Source: Murimonas intestini (GTDB lineage: Bacteria; Bacillota; Clostridia; Lachnospirales; Lachnospiraceae). From it: 64,000 bases of DNA. The notes beneath the pieces were generated by a model that was not told where the DNA came from, ran no database searches, and saw only the letters and a list, made by a program, of their open reading frames with translations. The position numbers and the translations under genes are program-made. The stretch is from assembly GCA_003148945.1 (NCBI GenBank), contig QGGY01000005.1, positions 62,001-126,000 on the forward strand. The letters run 5' to 3'. This document shows positions 17,643-27,700 of this stretch, piece after piece. Within the stretch, counting starts at the first letter, position 1, and each line of letters starts with the position of its first letter.

Positions 17643-19592
17643 ATGAGAGAATATCATGTTTCTGTCAATGGGTGTGACATGGCGGAGGGGACAAAGGAGA
17701 GGCCGTTCAGGACCATATCAAAAGCAGCAGAGATGGCACAGGCGGGGGACTGTGTGGTTGTACATGAGGGAACTTACCGGGAGTGGGTGAAGCCGAAGCA
17801 CAGCGGCCGAAGCAATATCAGCCGTATCACTTATGAAGCGGCGCCCGGAGAAAAGCCAGTGATAAAAGGTTCAGAACTGGTAAAGGACTGGGTGCAGGTG
17901 GAAGGAAATGTCTGGAAGGCAGTTTTGCCCAACAGCTTTTTTGGAGAATATAATCCCTATAAAGAAGTGCTGGGCGGGGACTGGTTTATCTCCCCGGCTG
18001 ATGATTCACTGCATGCTGGTGATGTATATATGAATGGCAGGTCGTTTTATGAGGCAAAGTCTCTGGAGGAAGTAAAAAATCCTGTTATGCGCACAGAGGG
18101 AGTTAATCCGCCCTGGACAAAGCATGGGGAACCGCTGCTTCACCCGGAGGAATCAATATACCAGTGGTATGCAGAAGTTGATCAGGAAAATACCGTAATA
18201 TATGCTAATTTTCAGGGTAAAGACCCGAATATGGAAATGACTGAGATCAATGTGCGCAAATGCTGTTTCTATCCTGACAGGACAGGAAGGAATTACATAA
18301 CAGTGCGCGGTTTTGAGATGGCCCAGGCCGCATGCCCCTGGACACCTCCCACTGCTGACCAGCCGGGGCTTTTAGGCGTTAACTGGAGCAAGGGGTGGAT
18401 CATAGAAAATAATATCATCCATGACGCAAAGTGCAGCGGTATCAGCATTGGAAAGGAAGCTTCCACAGGCCATAACATGTGCACAAGGGGACATAGGAAA
18501 CCAGGCTACCAGTATCAGATGGAGGCGGTTTTCAGGGCAAGGCAGATTGGCTGGAGCAGAGAGACGACAGGTTCTCATATTATCAGAAATAATATCATAT
18601 ACGACTGCGGACAAAATGGAATAGTGGGACACATGGGCTGTGTATTCAGCAGGATCTATCAAAACCATATTTACAATATAGCAGTCAAACATGAGTTCTT
18701 TGGATATGAGATTGCGGGGATTAAGCTCCATGCGGCGATCGACGTGCAGATCATCCAGAATAAAATCCATAACTGTACACTTGGCACATGGCTGGACTGG
18801 CAGGCCCAGGGGGCAAGAGTCAGTAGAAACCTTTATTACAGCAATGACAGGGATCTGATGGTAGAGGTTACCCATGGCCCTTATATTGTTGATAATAATA
18901 TTTTTGCATCTGCCTACAATTTTGATAATGCAGCGCAGGGCGGCGCCTATATCCATAATCTCTGCTGCGGTACCATGCGCCGTATCGATGTTCTGGACCG
19001 TTCTACGCCCTATCATTTCCAGCATACTACAGAAGTGGCGGGGACAGCAGTTGTGTACAGTGGGGATGACAGGATCTGCCAGAATATTTTCCTGGGGGGA
19101 GACGAAGATGCCTGCAATGAAGAGATATCTTACGGCACGGAGAGATATACTGGACATCCGGCTTCGATGGAAGAATATATAGAAAAAGTAACTTCATTTG
19201 GAAACGGCGATATGGAGCAGTTCATGCAGGTGAAGCAGCCGGTTTATATCAATGGAAATGCGTATTTGAACGGAGCCGGAGCCTTTGACAGGGAAGCAAA
19301 GAATTTCCTGAGTGAGAAAGACCCGGCAGTCAGGGTTATAGAAGAAGAGGACGGGACATATCTGGAAATCAATGTGGAGAGAGGGATGCTGGATATGCCG
19401 GAAGAAATCTATACTACAGAGAAGCTTGGGATGCCAAGGATAACGGAAGCCCCATATGATAATCCTGATGGAACCTCTATCGTATTTGACCAGGATTTTA
19501 CTGGACGCCTGAGAATGGAAAGTCCGCTGGCAGGGCCTCTGGAGGGACTTAAGGAGGGCTTCAACCGTATACTTGTCTGGCCCGGAAACTGA
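17643..19592 (+). CDS. Beta-xylosidase, GH120 (right-handed beta-helix)
   Basis: A 649-residue enzyme; ATG 17643 follows AAGGAGGG, making the upstream 26 codons untranslated. The sequence is strongly reminiscent of GH120 XylC of Thermoanaerobacterium: VHEGTYREWVKPK near the N-terminus, the block QPGLLGVNWSKGWIIENNI, HEIAGIKLHAAIDVQI-like central helix repeats, then WLDWQAQG and VEVTHGPYIVDNN, which hold the Asp and Glu I recall as nucleophile and acid/base. No signal peptide, so it hydrolyses imported xylo-oligosaccharides. It is divergent from an AraC gene and followed by a MITE starting one TSD after its stop. Confidence 0.9.
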   Translation: MREYHVSVNGCDMAEGTKERPFRTISKAAEMAQAGDCVVVHEGTYREWVKPKHSGRSNISRITYEAAPGEKPVIKGSELVKDWVQVEGNVWKAVLPNSFFGEYNPYKEVLGGDWFISPADDSLHAGDVYMNGRSFYEAKSLEEVKNPVMRTEGVNPPWTKHGEPLLHPEESIYQWYAEVDQENTVIYANFQGKDPNMEMTEINVRKCCFYPDRTGRNYITVRGFEMAQAACPWTPPTADQPGLLGVNWSKGWIIENNIIHDAKCSGISIGKEASTGHNMCTRGHRKPGYQYQMEAVFRARQIGWSRETTGSHIIRNNIIYDCGQNGIVGHMGCVFSRIYQNHIYNIAVKHEFFGYEIAGIKLHAAIDVQIIQNKIHNCTLGTWLDWQAQGARVSRNLYYSNDRDLMVEVTHGPYIVDNNIFASAYNFDNAAQGGAYIHNLCCGTMRRIDVLDRSTPYHFQHTTEVAGTAVVYSGDDRICQNIFLGGDEDACNEEISYGTERYTGHPASMEEYIEKVTSFGNGDMEQFMQVKQPVYINGNAYLNGAGAFDREAKNFLSEKDPAVRVIEEEDGTYLEINVERGMLDMPEEIYTTEKLGMPRITEAPYDNPDGTSIVFDQDFTGRLRMESPLAGPLEGLKEGFNRILVWPGN

Positions 19593-19740
19593 GAGTGAGT
19601 GTAACTATTCAGCAGGTCTGTGCATTTATTGCACAGACCGTAAGAAAATGATTCAAGGGTGCAAAAAGCCCATCGTCGAAGGCGATTTTAAATGGATTTT
19701 TGCATGTAACTGTGAAGGTACTGAACAGTTACGAGTGAGT
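19593..19740. mobile_element. 132-bp MITE with 8-bp target-site duplication
   Basis: The element (19601-19732) starts GTAACTATTCAG and ends CTGAACAGTTAC, inverted ends matching at 11 of 12 positions. GAGTGAGT lies directly on both sides (19593-19600 and 19733-19740), an exact 8-bp target duplication. Inside are the hairpin GGTCTGTGCA/TGCACAGACC (19615-19639) and, on the minus strand, the dispersed core shared with 13905 and 32018. It has no coding capacity and would need a transposase in trans. It inserted 0 bp after the GH120 stop codon and 20 bp before the GNAT gene. Confidence 0.8.
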
Positions 19741-19760
19741 AAAGAAAGAGGGGATCAGAA

Positions 19761-20195
19761 ATGATCAGAGAAGCTGTGCAAAGTGATCTGCAGGGGCTGC
19801 TGGAACTGTATCTGTTTCTGCATGAAAAAGAGATGCCTGAGGATTCAGAGCATCTGAAGAAAGTATGGGGACAGATAATCTCTGATCCCTGCCACCATAT
19901 TATAGTGGCGGAAGAAAACGGCCGCATTGTATCTTCCTGTGTCTGTGTCATCATCCCCAATCTGACCAGGAATATAAGGCCCTATGCGTTTATCGAAAAT
20001 GTTGTGACAGATGATGCTTATAGAAACAGGGGATTGGCCACATCATGTTTAAATTATGCAAGAAACATTGCGGAAGATGCGGGATGTTATAAAATGATGC
20101 TTCTGTCCGGGTCAAAGCAGAAGAGCACACTGGACTTTTACAGGCGCGCAGGGTTTAACAGCGAGGATAAGACAGCCTTTATACAGTGGCTGTAA
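19761..20195 (+). CDS. GNAT-family N-acetyltransferase
   Basis: A 144-residue acetyl-CoA-dependent acyltransferase. The core fold is visible: IIVAEENGRIVSSCVCVIIPN (beta strands 3-4), ENVVTDDAYRNRGLATSCLNYA with the R/Q-x-x-G-x-A acetyl-CoA loop in the form RNRGLA, and FYRRAGF near the end. The substrate is unknown. It is cut off from the GH120 gene by the MITE and converges on an AraC gene after 3 nt. Confidence 0.9.
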   Translation: MIREAVQSDLQGLLELYLFLHEKEMPEDSEHLKKVWGQIISDPCHHIIVAEENGRIVSSCVCVIIPNLTRNIRPYAFIENVVTDDAYRNRGLATSCLNYARNIAEDAGCYKMMLLSGSKQKSTLDFYRRAGFNSEDKTAFIQWL

Positions 20196-20198
20196 ACG

Positions 20199-21008
20199 TC
20201 ATGTGCTTCCGTGCATACCCCTGTGCACTGACGGCGCATACCCAAACTGCCTTTTATAGAGCCTGGAAAAGTGGAATTCATCATAAAAACCAAAGCTGAG
20301 GGCGATATCCCTGATTCCACGTTTGGGATTTGCGGGGATCTGCTCATGAGCCATGTTCAGCTTCAGCCGGATCTGATACTGGTGGATCGTGTAGCCGGTA
20401 GCTTTCTTAAAACGGGTGGACAGGCTGCGTACACTCAGTCCATATGTCTCAGCCAGGGCTTCGGGGCTGAAGAAACGGTGGGGGCATGTATAAAACAGGT
20501 GCAGGATATCCTTGGTCAGGGAATCCATCCAGGGGGAGTCGGCTTCATCCGGAAGCGAAACTTCGGCCAGGAGCAGCTCAAGAAGAGCGCTCAGCCGGAA
20601 TGATGTGTGGCTGCGCCCTGACCAGTATGTCTCTACTGTCTGTGAAAATAATTCTGCAACCTTTGGATTTGCTGAACAGTCTGTTACTTTCTGCAGCTTC
20701 AGGCAGTCGGGGGAAGGCAGGCCATCCTCCGGCAGAAGGCTGCAGTGGATGAACATGTTTCTCATATGCGGTGTGCATTTTTCCTGGCTATAGTGGCGAA
20801 GACCAGGCTCCAGTATCAGGAGCTGGTCTTTTTTTACATGATGGCATATCCCGTTTTCAATGATATCCCAGCTGCCGTCCGTAATATAGAGCAGGTCATA
20901 CTCATCCATGACACGGTCAGGGTGAAGGATCCCCTCAGGACTGTAATTGACGTTTGAGCATGATATAGTGCGGCGCTGTTTCGTTGACATATATACAATA
21001 GAATTCAT
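20199..21008 (-). CDS. AraC-family regulator, probable controller of the GH127 gene
   Basis: A 269-residue regulator with an N-terminal effector domain (DLLYITDGSWDIIENGICHHVKKDQLLILEPG) and C-terminal helix-turn-helix pair (FFSPEALAETYGLSVRSLSTRFKKATG, then IRDIALSFGFYDEFHFSRLYKRQFG). It is divergent from the GH127 gene across 175 bp containing a TATAAT near 21110 without a properly spaced -35, which would suit an activator-dependent promoter. Confidence 0.92.
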   Translation of the reverse strand: MNSIVYMSTKQRRTISCSNVNYSPEGILHPDRVMDEYDLLYITDGSWDIIENGICHHVKKDQLLILEPGLRHYSQEKCTPHMRNMFIHCSLLPEDGLPSPDCLKLQKVTDCSANPKVAELFSQTVETYWSGRSHTSFRLSALLELLLAEVSLPDEADSPWMDSLTKDILHLFYTCPHRFFSPEALAETYGLSVRSLSTRFKKATGYTIHQYQIRLKLNMAHEQIPANPKRGIRDIALSFGFYDEFHFSRLYKRQFGYAPSVHRGMHGST

Positions 21009-21183
21009 GGATCTTTCCTCCTGATGACTAGTTATGATTTATCATTATATATTACCGGATTATACATGGATTTGCAGAGAATGTCCATTTCATTTTGACA
21101 TGATTTTCTTATAATAAAAACATAGTGATAAATGAACTGAATGTATGCCGGACTGAGGCAGAAAATAGTAGGAGGAATAAGTG

Positions 21184-23160
21184 ATGGTAAAACGACAGGA
21201 AACAGAAGCGAGGCTTAAGGACTGCTGTGTTAAAGATGGGTTCTGGTCTTATTTTCAGGAACTTGTATCAGATGTGGTGATCCCCTATCAGGAAAAGATA
21301 CTGAGAGATGAGATACCGGGGATAGAGAAGAGCCATGCTATTGAAAACTTCAGGATAGCCGCTGGAAAAGCGGAAGGTGAATTTTATGGAGCTGTTTTCC
21401 AGGACAGTGATCTGGCTAAATGGCTGGAAGCAGCCGCATATTCCCTGCAGAACAAAAGGGATGAGGAGCTGGAACGGCGGGTGGATGATGTCATAGACCT
21501 GATAGGAGGCGCTCAGCAGGAGGATGGCTATGTAAATACATATTTTACTATTAAAGAGCCTGAACACAGGTGGCAGAACCTGCTTGACTGTCACGAACTC
21601 TACTGCGCGGGGCATATGATCGAAGCTGCTGTGGCTTATTATGAGAGCACAGGCAAAGATAAGTTCCTGAACATCATGCGGCGCATGGCAGACCATATAG
21701 ACAGAAGATTTGGTCCGGATAAAACGAGGGGAATACCCGGGCATGAAGAGATTGAGCTGGCGCTGCTTAGGCTTTACAGGGCCACAGGTGAGCAGAGGTA
21801 TCTGGAACTGTCCAGGTATTTTATTGATGAGAGGGGCACACAGCCAAATTATTTCCAGGTGGAAATGAAAGAGCGCAGCTGGACTTTCTGGAGTACAGAG
21901 GCCGGCGACGGCACATATAACCAGAGCCATGTTCCTGTAAGAGAGCAGGATAAGGCTGTGGGACACAGCGTGAGAGCTATGTATCTGTACACAGCTATGG
22001 CGGATATGGCAGGAGAGACAGGTGATGAATCACTTTACAGGGCATGTCTGCGGCTGTGGGAGAATGTAACAGGACGGCAGATGTATGTTACGGGAGGAAT
22101 TGGCTCTACAGTGCATGGGGAAGCATTTACGAAAGACTATGATCTTCCCAATGATACAGTCTATGCGGAAACATGTGCTTCCATAGGACTTGTGTTTTTT
22201 ACCAGGAAAATGCTGGAGCTTAAGCCTTCCGGAAAATTTGCAGATGTTATGGAGCGCTGCCTTTTCAATGGAGTGCTTTCAGGTATGCAGCATGACGGAA
22301 AGAGATTCTTCTATGTAAATCCGCTGGAAGTAATACCAGGGCTTTCAGGAGAGCAGAAGGAATATAAACATGTCATTCCCAAGCGGCCCCAGTGGTATGC
22401 CTGCGCCTGCTGCCCGCCCAATGAAGCCAGGCTTCTTGAATCCATAGGGAAATATGCCTGGGGGGAAGGCAGTGACACAATATATTCCCACATGTTCCTG
22501 GGAGGAAGCTACAGGTCAGAAATGTGCGGAGGCATACTGATCGAGACAGAGTCGGGATATCCCTGGAATGGTTCTGTGAAATACACGGTCCATCCTCAGG
22601 AGAACGGAGCGTCATGTACACTTGCTGTCCATATTCCGGGGTGGTGTGAGAAATACAGGCTGCTTGTGAATGGAACCGAGGCATTGTCAGCAGAAGGAAC
22701 AACAGCAGAAGCGGAGACAGCGGCAAAGGCAGCAGATGTGTTCAGGGAGGATGGGTATTGCTACATCAGGCGTGAATGGAAAGACGGTGATACAGTCCAG
22801 GTGGATCTTCAGATGGAAGCACGCAGGGTATATGCGGACAGTGCAGTCAGGGAGAACCAGGGAAGAGTCTGCCTTATGAGGGGGCCGGTCGTATACTGCC
22901 TGGAACAGGAAGACAACGGCGGACAGCTCTGGCAGCTGAGAATACCGGAGAATGCACAGATCAGTGCGGCAGAAGAGCAGGATCCCGTGCTTGGCAGATA
23001 TGTATCCCTGAATATTGAGGGAGCACGCTGTCTGTCAGGCGGCAGCCTATATACAGGAGAGAGGCCTGTCCCCTATGCCTGGAAAATAAAAGCAGTGCCG
23101 TATTATCTGTGGGGGAACCGCAGTGAGGGCGGAATGCAGGTGTGGACGCTGGAAGGATAG
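21184..23160 (+). CDS. Beta-L-arabinofuranosidase, GH127
   Basis: A 658-residue (alpha/alpha)6-barrel enzyme. ATG 21184 is 8 nt after GGAGG; GTG 21181 is the alternative. GH127 zinc/catalytic residues are present: the Glu-x-Cys of VYAETCASIG and the double cysteine in YACACCPPNEARLLESIG, in which the first cysteine acts as nucleophile in the Bifidobacterium enzyme HypBA1. It would release beta-L-arabinofuranose from arabino-oligosaccharides or hydroxyproline-linked glycans. No signal peptide. Its partner regulator is the divergent AraC gene. Confidence 0.93.
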   Translation: MVKRQETEARLKDCCVKDGFWSYFQELVSDVVIPYQEKILRDEIPGIEKSHAIENFRIAAGKAEGEFYGAVFQDSDLAKWLEAAAYSLQNKRDEELERRVDDVIDLIGGAQQEDGYVNTYFTIKEPEHRWQNLLDCHELYCAGHMIEAAVAYYESTGKDKFLNIMRRMADHIDRRFGPDKTRGIPGHEEIELALLRLYRATGEQRYLELSRYFIDERGTQPNYFQVEMKERSWTFWSTEAGDGTYNQSHVPVREQDKAVGHSVRAMYLYTAMADMAGETGDESLYRACLRLWENVTGRQMYVTGGIGSTVHGEAFTKDYDLPNDTVYAETCASIGLVFFTRKMLELKPSGKFADVMERCLFNGVLSGMQHDGKRFFYVNPLEVIPGLSGEQKEYKHVIPKRPQWYACACCPPNEARLLESIGKYAWGEGSDTIYSHMFLGGSYRSEMCGGILIETESGYPWNGSVKYTVHPQENGASCTLAVHIPGWCEKYRLLVNGTEALSAEGTTAEAETAAKAADVFREDGYCYIRREWKDGDTVQVDLQMEARRVYADSAVRENQGRVCLMRGPVVYCLEQEDNGGQLWQLRIPENAQISAAEEQDPVLGRYVSLNIEGARCLSGGSLYTGERPVPYAWKIKAVPYYLWGNRSEGGMQVWTLEG

Positions 23161-23238
23161 CAGATATGTATTGCAAAAGCAGAATACAGCATTTATAATA
23201 AGTAATAATAGCGGAAAAATGAGAAAGGCTGGCTGAAA

Positions 23239-24105
23239 ATGAGTGCTGTTTATTTAAATTCTTTTGAATTTCCCGATGAAGAACAGGAGTGGTATTTTTT
23301 TATGGACATAAAAAGGACGTGCTACGATTCTTTTTATCCATTTCAGATTTTATCACGCCACAATTTTAGCAGAATAGATTTTGAACCTGTTACAATACTT
23401 TACGGAGGCAACGGCTCAGGCAAATCGACAGCCCTGAACGTCATAGCGGAAAAGACAGGCATACTTAGGGAGTCCGCGTATAACAGATCTAATTTCTACC
23501 CGGACTATCTGAAGCTTTGCACAGCAGAGCATCACTTCCCGCTGCCTGAAAAAAGCAGGATCATCACAAGTGATGATGTATTTGACTATATGCTCAATAT
23601 CAGAAGTCTGAACGAGGGGATAGACAGGAAGCGGGAAGAACTGTTTGAAGAATACATGGATGCCAAATATTCTCATTTCCAGATGAAATCATTAGAGGAT
23701 TATGAACAGTTAAAAAAGGTGAATCTGTCCAGAAGTAAGACACAGTCTAAATTTGTAAGAAATCAGCTCATGGACAACGTGAGAGAATATTCAAACGGGG
23801 AGAGTGCCTTCCGATACTTTACTGAAAAAATAGAAGAGGGAGGGCTGTATATCCTGGATGAACCGGAAAACAGCCTCTCCCCCGGGCGACAGACCGAACT
23901 TGTTAAATTTATCGAGGATTCAGCGCGCTTTTTTAAGTGTCAGTTCATAATATCTACCCACTCGCCATTTGTTCTGGCGATACGCGGTGCGAAGATATAT
24001 GACCTGGATGAGGAACCTGTTGATGTGAAGCGCTGGACCGAACTGGAGAATGTCCGGGCATATTATGATTTTTTCAAGCTTCATGAGAAAGAGTTTAATT
24101 GTTGA
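23239..24105 (+). CDS. AAA-family ATP-binding protein (AAA_21/SMC-like)
   Basis: A 288-residue P-loop protein. Walker A is GGNGSGKST near residue 55, with the preceding ITILYGGN-type strand; YSNGESAFRYF near residue 190 is signature-like; Walker B is LYILDEPENSLSPG near 210; a D/H-loop follows (FIISTHSPFVLAI). The coiled-coil insert is very short, so it is the compact form. No partner nuclease or toxin lies beside it, so I do not call a defence system. It ends in a strong hairpin shared with the convergent small membrane gene. Confidence 0.85.
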   Translation: MSAVYLNSFEFPDEEQEWYFFMDIKRTCYDSFYPFQILSRHNFSRIDFEPVTILYGGNGSGKSTALNVIAEKTGILRESAYNRSNFYPDYLKLCTAEHHFPLPEKSRIITSDDVFDYMLNIRSLNEGIDRKREELFEEYMDAKYSHFQMKSLEDYEQLKKVNLSRSKTQSKFVRNQLMDNVREYSNGESAFRYFTEKIEEGGLYILDEPENSLSPGRQTELVKFIEDSARFFKCQFIISTHSPFVLAIRGAKIYDLDEEPVDVKRWTELENVRAYYDFFKLHEKEFNC

Positions 24106-24108
24106 TGT

Positions 24109-24144
24109 AAATATGGGATGCTGTTTTTACAACATCCCATATTT
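24109..24144. terminator. Hairpin between convergent genes
   Basis: AAATATGGGATG (24109-24120) pairs exactly with CATCCCATATTT (24133-24144), and the loop can extend the stem by TGT/ACA. It lies in the 42-bp gap between two convergent genes and probably ends both transcripts; U tracts are weak. Confidence 0.6.
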
Positions 24145-24147
24145 GGA

Positions 24148-24480
24148 TTACATTTTATATAGTATGTATGCATGGTACAAATTAGCAACAATAAACAAAA
24201 TGTCTTCAACCAATATTATCTTATCCAAATATATTTTTTTCTTATGTTTTTCCCAGCACTCATTAAACGATTTATCTCTGATCCTATTCACAATATATAA
24301 TAAAATATACACTGCTAGTATAGCCATTACAAGATAAACAAAATTTAAAAAAATAGTATTAGCTTTTTCCTGTGCCAGAAAGATGCCCATTACTGCATAC
24401 GCTGCTAAAAAAGTACTGGGTATAAGACATAGTACAGTGATTACCCAACAAAACAGTAGATTTATCTTGTTTTTATTCAT
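24148..24480 (-). CDS. Small membrane protein of unknown function
   Basis: A 110-residue protein with hydrophobic segments at ~8-32, ~42-62 and ~90-107, separated by a basic stretch (RIRDKSFNECWEKHKKK). I recognise no family. Base use is AT-richer than neighbours. A GGGAGGTGCA-type site precedes the start, which supports translation. Confidence 0.6.
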   Translation of the reverse strand: MNKNKINLLFCWVITVLCLIPSTFLAAYAVMGIFLAQEKANTIFLNFVYLVMAILAVYILLYIVNRIRDKSFNECWEKHKKKIYLDKIILVEDILFIVANLYHAYILYKM

Positions 24481-24653
24481 AACTGCACCTCCCCATTTTA
24501 TAAAACTGCATTGTTTATCAATAATACAATAATAGACAGGGTGACAGATAAATAACCATTGGTATCGCCTCTTCTATTAAAAATTTTCATACTTTTATCA
24601 TATACCGTTGCAATTGTTTAGTCAAATAAAAATATCAATATAAATAAGTCAAG

Positions 24654-24696
24654 CTCACTTGACCTTGGCGGCTGCCGGGAGGGTCAAGCGAGCTTG
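24654..24696. repeat. GC-rich hairpin repeat, copy 1 (also likely terminator)
   Basis: AGCTCACTTGACC and GGTCAAGCGAGCT form a near-perfect stem around TTGGCGGCTGCCGGGAG. The central TTGACCTTGGCGGCTGCC recurs as TTTGCCTTGGCGGCTTCC at 33963-33980, so it is a dispersed repeat. It lies 24 bp past the minus-strand glycosidase stop and could terminate it. Confidence 0.55.
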
Positions 24697-24719
24697 CTGT
24701 GAGATTCATGAGATTGAAT

Positions 24720-27700
24720 TTAATCAATAAATACTCTGGTATAAGTCTTTAGGGAAACGTCTCCTGTCATGCCGTAGTCATGTACCTGGGAGGAAATATT
24801 AAAGGACAGGCCGCCTCCCTCGCCGTCTTCTGTATCTGTGCTGTTGCTGGCATTATTCTGACGGACGAGTGTCCTTTCTTCAACAAGGTCAAAATATCCT
24901 CTTGCAAGCAGGCGGTTATTCAGTGTGCTGGATACTTCAACAAGAATGGTATTTTCGCCGGGAATAAGCCACTCACTGATATCGGCCTGCAGAGACTGCA
25001 TATTGAAAGCTCCGGCCTTATGTCCGTTTACATAGATGGCTGCAGTATTTCCGTTGACAGAGCCGATCTCCAGAACGACCCCATTTGCCTCTGACCAGTC
25101 AGACGGGAGTGTGACCCTGGCGGTATAGTAGCCTACGCCGGAAACTTCAGGACCGATCCTGGGGATGTCTTTCCAGGGTTTCAGGCTTACTGTACCGGCA
25201 TGGAGCATGTCTTTCGTTGTCTCGTAGTAAACTTCCTTTGTGACGATCCCAAGACCACGGTCTTCCGTGATAGTCACCTTGTCACCTTCATTCCAGTCTT
25301 CTACTGACAGGTCCCAAAGAGGGATAGGGATGTTGTCGGGCACATCTGCCGAAAAACTCTTTAGTGAGCCGTCCTGAAGGGTAAAACTGTATTCTCCGCT
25401 CTCAAATACTCTGGCGAGGAAACGGCCGTTTTCTTTTGTTAAAGTATAGCAGCCTGAGCTCATGCCGGAAGAGGAGACGCTGTCAGACGTCAGGCTTTCA
25501 TGACAGGGATTCAGCGTGACCGCATGAAGGTCATTATTTTCACACATGTCGATCACATACAGGCAGGCCTCTCCTGGAGCAAGTTTAAGATCCAGCACAG
25601 TATTCCCACTGGCTTTCTTATAGTATCCCGGCTCTGTGATTTCTCCGTTCCAGCAGTCGATCTTATAAGGCTTTCCCTCACCCCGTACTGATACAGTGAA
25701 GGAGAAGGGCTCTTCTTCAGTATACATCATGTTGTAAGCATAGAAATAAGTTTTGGAGCCCTCTTCACGCAGCAGTGTCAGGATATTTTTATTTTCTTCT
25801 GCGAATTCAGTTCTGGGCCTTATACCAAGGCTGATAAGCGCCTTATACACGTCAGCCTGGCCATCCAGCTCCCTGACATTCGGCAGGGATTTCATCTCAT
25901 TGATTATGTGTTCCAGTTCTCTGTCCATGCCGTCATTGAACGGTGTAATGGCAGCAGCCTTTGCATGGAAGGTATCTGAAAACGGACGTGTAGTTTCAGT
26001 CACCCCGTTTACAAACAGGATTGGAAGCCCTTTCTTTGCCATCTGGCAGAGTTTTCTGGCAGAGGACAGGGGCAGGCATGTCTGATATATGATCAGGGCC
26101 TGATAGCCTGGGCCGTCGTGGAGCAGTTCCCCGTCAGAAAAATCAACGAAGTCTTCTTCCAGGATCTGAGGAGCAAAATAGTCCCATGTATATCCTGAAT
26201 TCTGAAGCTTCATGTCCTTCCAGAAGACACCCTCGTTTCCGCGCATTAAGTCGTGTTCATAAAGTTCCTTCTCATTTTTGCCTGTAAAATACAGATTATT
26301 GAAATTGTAGTCCAGGCGGAGGATCCCCAGGTCCATGCGCGGCTTACCCTGACGGAGAAGCATCTGGAAGCGTGTGATCATGCCGGTCCAGTCCTTATAG
26401 TGCTGGTACGAGGGCTGGCGTGAGCCGAAACGCTCGGAAAATACAGGCCACATCCCTTCATGGCCCGGCCAGTAGGTGGACTCTTCTGAGCCGGCTATAC
26501 TTGCATAGCCGTGCAGGACAGTCTTGGTGACGCCGGCGGCGAACTGGGTGAAAATGATCTGGGTATAAAAATCCATCCCCATCATGTAATTGAGCATCGT
26601 GGCTCCTGTCTCACTGGAATATGTCCTGTTGTAAATATGTGCAGGTCCGGCCAGGTTCCTGTACGGTTCAATCTGGGAGGCAAACTCCAGAGATTCTGTC
26701 TCAATGCCGTCCACATATTTTCCGGGCTGTGAGATCTCAAAGGGAAGACCATAGGAGATCTCGGCGCGGAGCGTCATCCCCACAGTGTGAAGCCATTCCT
26801 GGAGCGGCTTTAGCATATTATCCATATACAGATCTGTCATCGTCTGGTAGACGTCATTATGAAGTTTTTCCGCAAAAACCTCATCCTCCATAAAATAATG
26901 GTAGTGATAATACAGGCACATCATACCGCCGTCCTTGACGATAAATGGCAGGTATGGCGTCAGGTCGTAGCCCCGGCGGCTCCTGAATTCGTCCAGAAAA
27001 TGATATCCCCAGAACTGTCCGCCGGCTCCGAAGGTGGATAACTCAAGTGAATCCATATACATCATGCCCCGGCCATTTTTAAAGAGGTCCTCCTGCAGCT
27101 TCGGAGTCAGTATCTCACTTCCCCAGTAATCAATCACAGCCTCCGCTCCATAGCGGTCTATGTAATTCACTGTGTAGGAGGTACTGACGGAGGGGCCTGC
27201 AGTCTGGCCTGTACCATGTATCCAGAAATAGAAGAGCAGATAATCGCCGTCCGTGGGAGCCGTCCAGGACAGCTGCCCCTCAGTTACATTATCTGTAAGT
27301 ATATAAAAGGAATCCTTGTCAAGATATTGCTTTCCGTCTGTCTCACCCAGTTTCCTGACTGCGACGGCTGCTTCCAGGTCCTGTCTGTGTACATTTGGCA
27401 TGACCGTCTTTGCACGGGGGATCTCACCGGAGCGTGTTTTCCCGGCTTTTACCAGTTCAGTGACATAGTTCAGCTCTTTGGCTGCCGCTTTATCATCAGG
27501 CGTGATAGTTGTCAGATTTGCATTTGACCAGTTTGTGCCGCTTGTCATGCTCACACCCATGGACCTCTGCGTGGCTTCAGCCACAAGCAGCTGGGAATCA
27601 TGGACCCACTCCTCAGAACCCCATCCGTAGAGGGCGGAATCAGCCCCCGGTTCATCCATTGCCAGGAATTCAATAGCTCCAAACCCTGATTCGTCCAACA

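Noticed and set aside
18372-19157. 261-codon open frame antisense to GH120
   Set aside because: Shadow of the beta-helix gene; composition of the translation is unlike a folded protein.
23239-24105. AAA ATPase as part of an anti-phage defence system
   Set aside because: No nuclease, reverse transcriptase, toxin or helicase partner lies beside it; neighbours are a glycosidase and a small membrane protein.
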